Shown: positions 31,694 to 32,123 of the stretch, one piece after another | Layout of the letters: each line of letters starts with the position of its first letter | How positions within the stretch are numbered: the first letter of the stretch is position 1 | DNA from: an uncultured Acetatifactor sp. | GTDB taxonomy: Bacteria; Bacillota; Clostridia; Lachnospirales; Lachnospiraceae | Direction of reading: 5' to 3' | Length of the DNA stretch: 32,123 nt | Assembly: GCA_910585665.1 (NCBI GenBank) | Contig: CAJUFI010000054.1 | Location: forward strand, 1 to 32,123 | Made by a program: the position numbers and the translations under genes | Notes under the pieces: model-generated | Database searches by the model: none | Seen by the model: only the letters and a program-made list of their open reading frames with translations | What the model was told of the DNA's origin: nothing

Positions 31694-31972
31694 TCAGTTC
31701 TCTCCCTCGTCTACGAAGAAGTCCTCATCGTCTTCCTCTTCGTCGTCTTCCTCTTCATCCTCGAACTCATCTTCGAATTCATCCTCGAAGTCGTCCAGGT
31801 AACGGGGATTCAGATAACGATAGACCGCATATGCGATGCCGGCCACCGCCGCAATGGCCCCCAACACTGCCAGCACACAGATGACCGCATTCCACTCCTT
31901 CTTCTCCTCTTCCTTCTTCCCCATCAGCTCATTCAGTCTCGCCATATCGATCAAATTCTCAAGCTTGTTCAT
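31694..31972 (-). CDS. Small single-span membrane protein with acidic tail
   Basis: A 92-residue protein: a short amphipathic start (MNKLENLIDMARLNELMGKK), one membrane helix at about 28-52 (VICVLAVLGAIAAVAGIAYAVY) and a C-terminal tail almost entirely Asp and Glu with some Phe (EDEFEDEFEDEEED). Similar small proteins precede rRNA methyltransferase genes in related Lachnospiraceae, as far as I recall; no function is known to me. GGAGG lies seven bases before the ATG. The acidic DNA stretch is repetitive (GAT/GAA codons), so length variation is expected. Confidence 0.82.
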   Translation of the reverse strand: MNKLENLIDMARLNELMGKKEEEKKEWNAVICVLAVLGAIAAVAGIAYAVYRYLNPRYLDDFEDEFEDEFEDEEEDDEEEDDEDFFVDEGEN

Positions 31973-32061
31973 AAGACTACCTCCATCTTAAGATTATTTA
32001 TCGTATGCAGATGCCCAACAGACCTTCGGCCATTGAATCCTATTCTGCCCCGAATACTGTT

Positions 32062-32067
32062 ATTATA
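32062..32067 (-). promoter_or_regulatory. Candidate -10 box for the last operon
   Basis: TATAAT on the minus strand, 90 bases before the small acidic protein gene. No convincing -35 is seen. Confidence 0.35.
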
Positions 32068-32123
32068 TCTATAAATGAGCAAATTTAAAAAATTGCACAA
32101 TAAGCCTATGCCACTAAAGCTAT

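Noticed and set aside
30157..31884. 575-residue plus-strand frame
   Set aside because: It lies opposite the rlmD gene, is rich in Pro/His/Arg and low-complexity, and has no domain; it is a shadow of a GC-rich gene.

Overview
The window looks like a chromosomal segment of a Clostridia genome, most likely Lachnospiraceae. The evidence is the MurT/GatD pair, the clostridial-type S8 protease, the Bacillota-style promoters and Shine-Dalgarno sites, the mixed GC content, and many lineage-typical lipoproteins and membrane proteins. This placement is inferred from gene content, not from a marker gene.

Layout. 1-2920: a small membrane protein and a class C beta-lactamase-type serine hydrolase, bounded by two same-orientation copies of a 100-bp palindromic repeat (the first copy is cut by the window edge). 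3059-5366: a truncated XRE regulator followed by an ABC exporter. 5396-7410: a patchwork of gene scraps (methyltransferase tail, response-regulator and permease pieces) around one intact lipoprotein. 7394-10770: an S8 subtilisin-like protease gene split at its catalytic Asp motif by a compact one-gene serine-recombinase element (8731-10387). 10868-14341 (minus strand): murT-gatD plus an overlapping leucine-rich-repeat gene. 14664-18434 (minus strand): clpS-clpA-aat, a complete N-degron (N-end rule) module closed by an intrinsic terminator. 18753-21233 (plus strand): a membrane protein, small XRE regulator and lipoprotein operon, behind two matched operators and ending inside a 32-bp minisatellite. 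21454-23342: a second LprI-like lipoprotein and a DsbA-family oxidoreductase. 23393-25234: a darTG toxin-antitoxin locus with frameshifts, behind a promoter carrying a LexA-like box. 25420-25873: a zinc-ribbon remnant and tRNA-Ala(CGC). 25999-28840: a class II aldolase and a ROK regulator whose promoters share a near-identical palindrome. 28866-31972: a phosphotransferase, an RlmD-type rRNA methyltransferase and a small acidic membrane protein.

How the genes work together. MurT and GatD amidate lipid II in peptidoglycan synthesis. Aat tags N-terminal Lys/Arg with Leu/Phe, ClpS selects the tagged protein, and ClpA unfolds it for ClpP. The ROK protein probably controls the aldolase and itself. 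The XRE protein at 19834 probably binds the paired operators in front of its own operon. The left third of the window is decaying accessory DNA, with several deletion junctions visible inside former genes.

The most interesting items are the recombinase element at the protease Asp codon, the N-degron operon in a Bacillota background, the shared ROK palindrome, the twin 25-bp operators, the SOS-like darTG promoter, and an 80-bp dispersed repeat with coding-like divergence. Several frameshifts are single-base changes, some in homopolymers, so sequencing error must be excluded before calling those genes dead.
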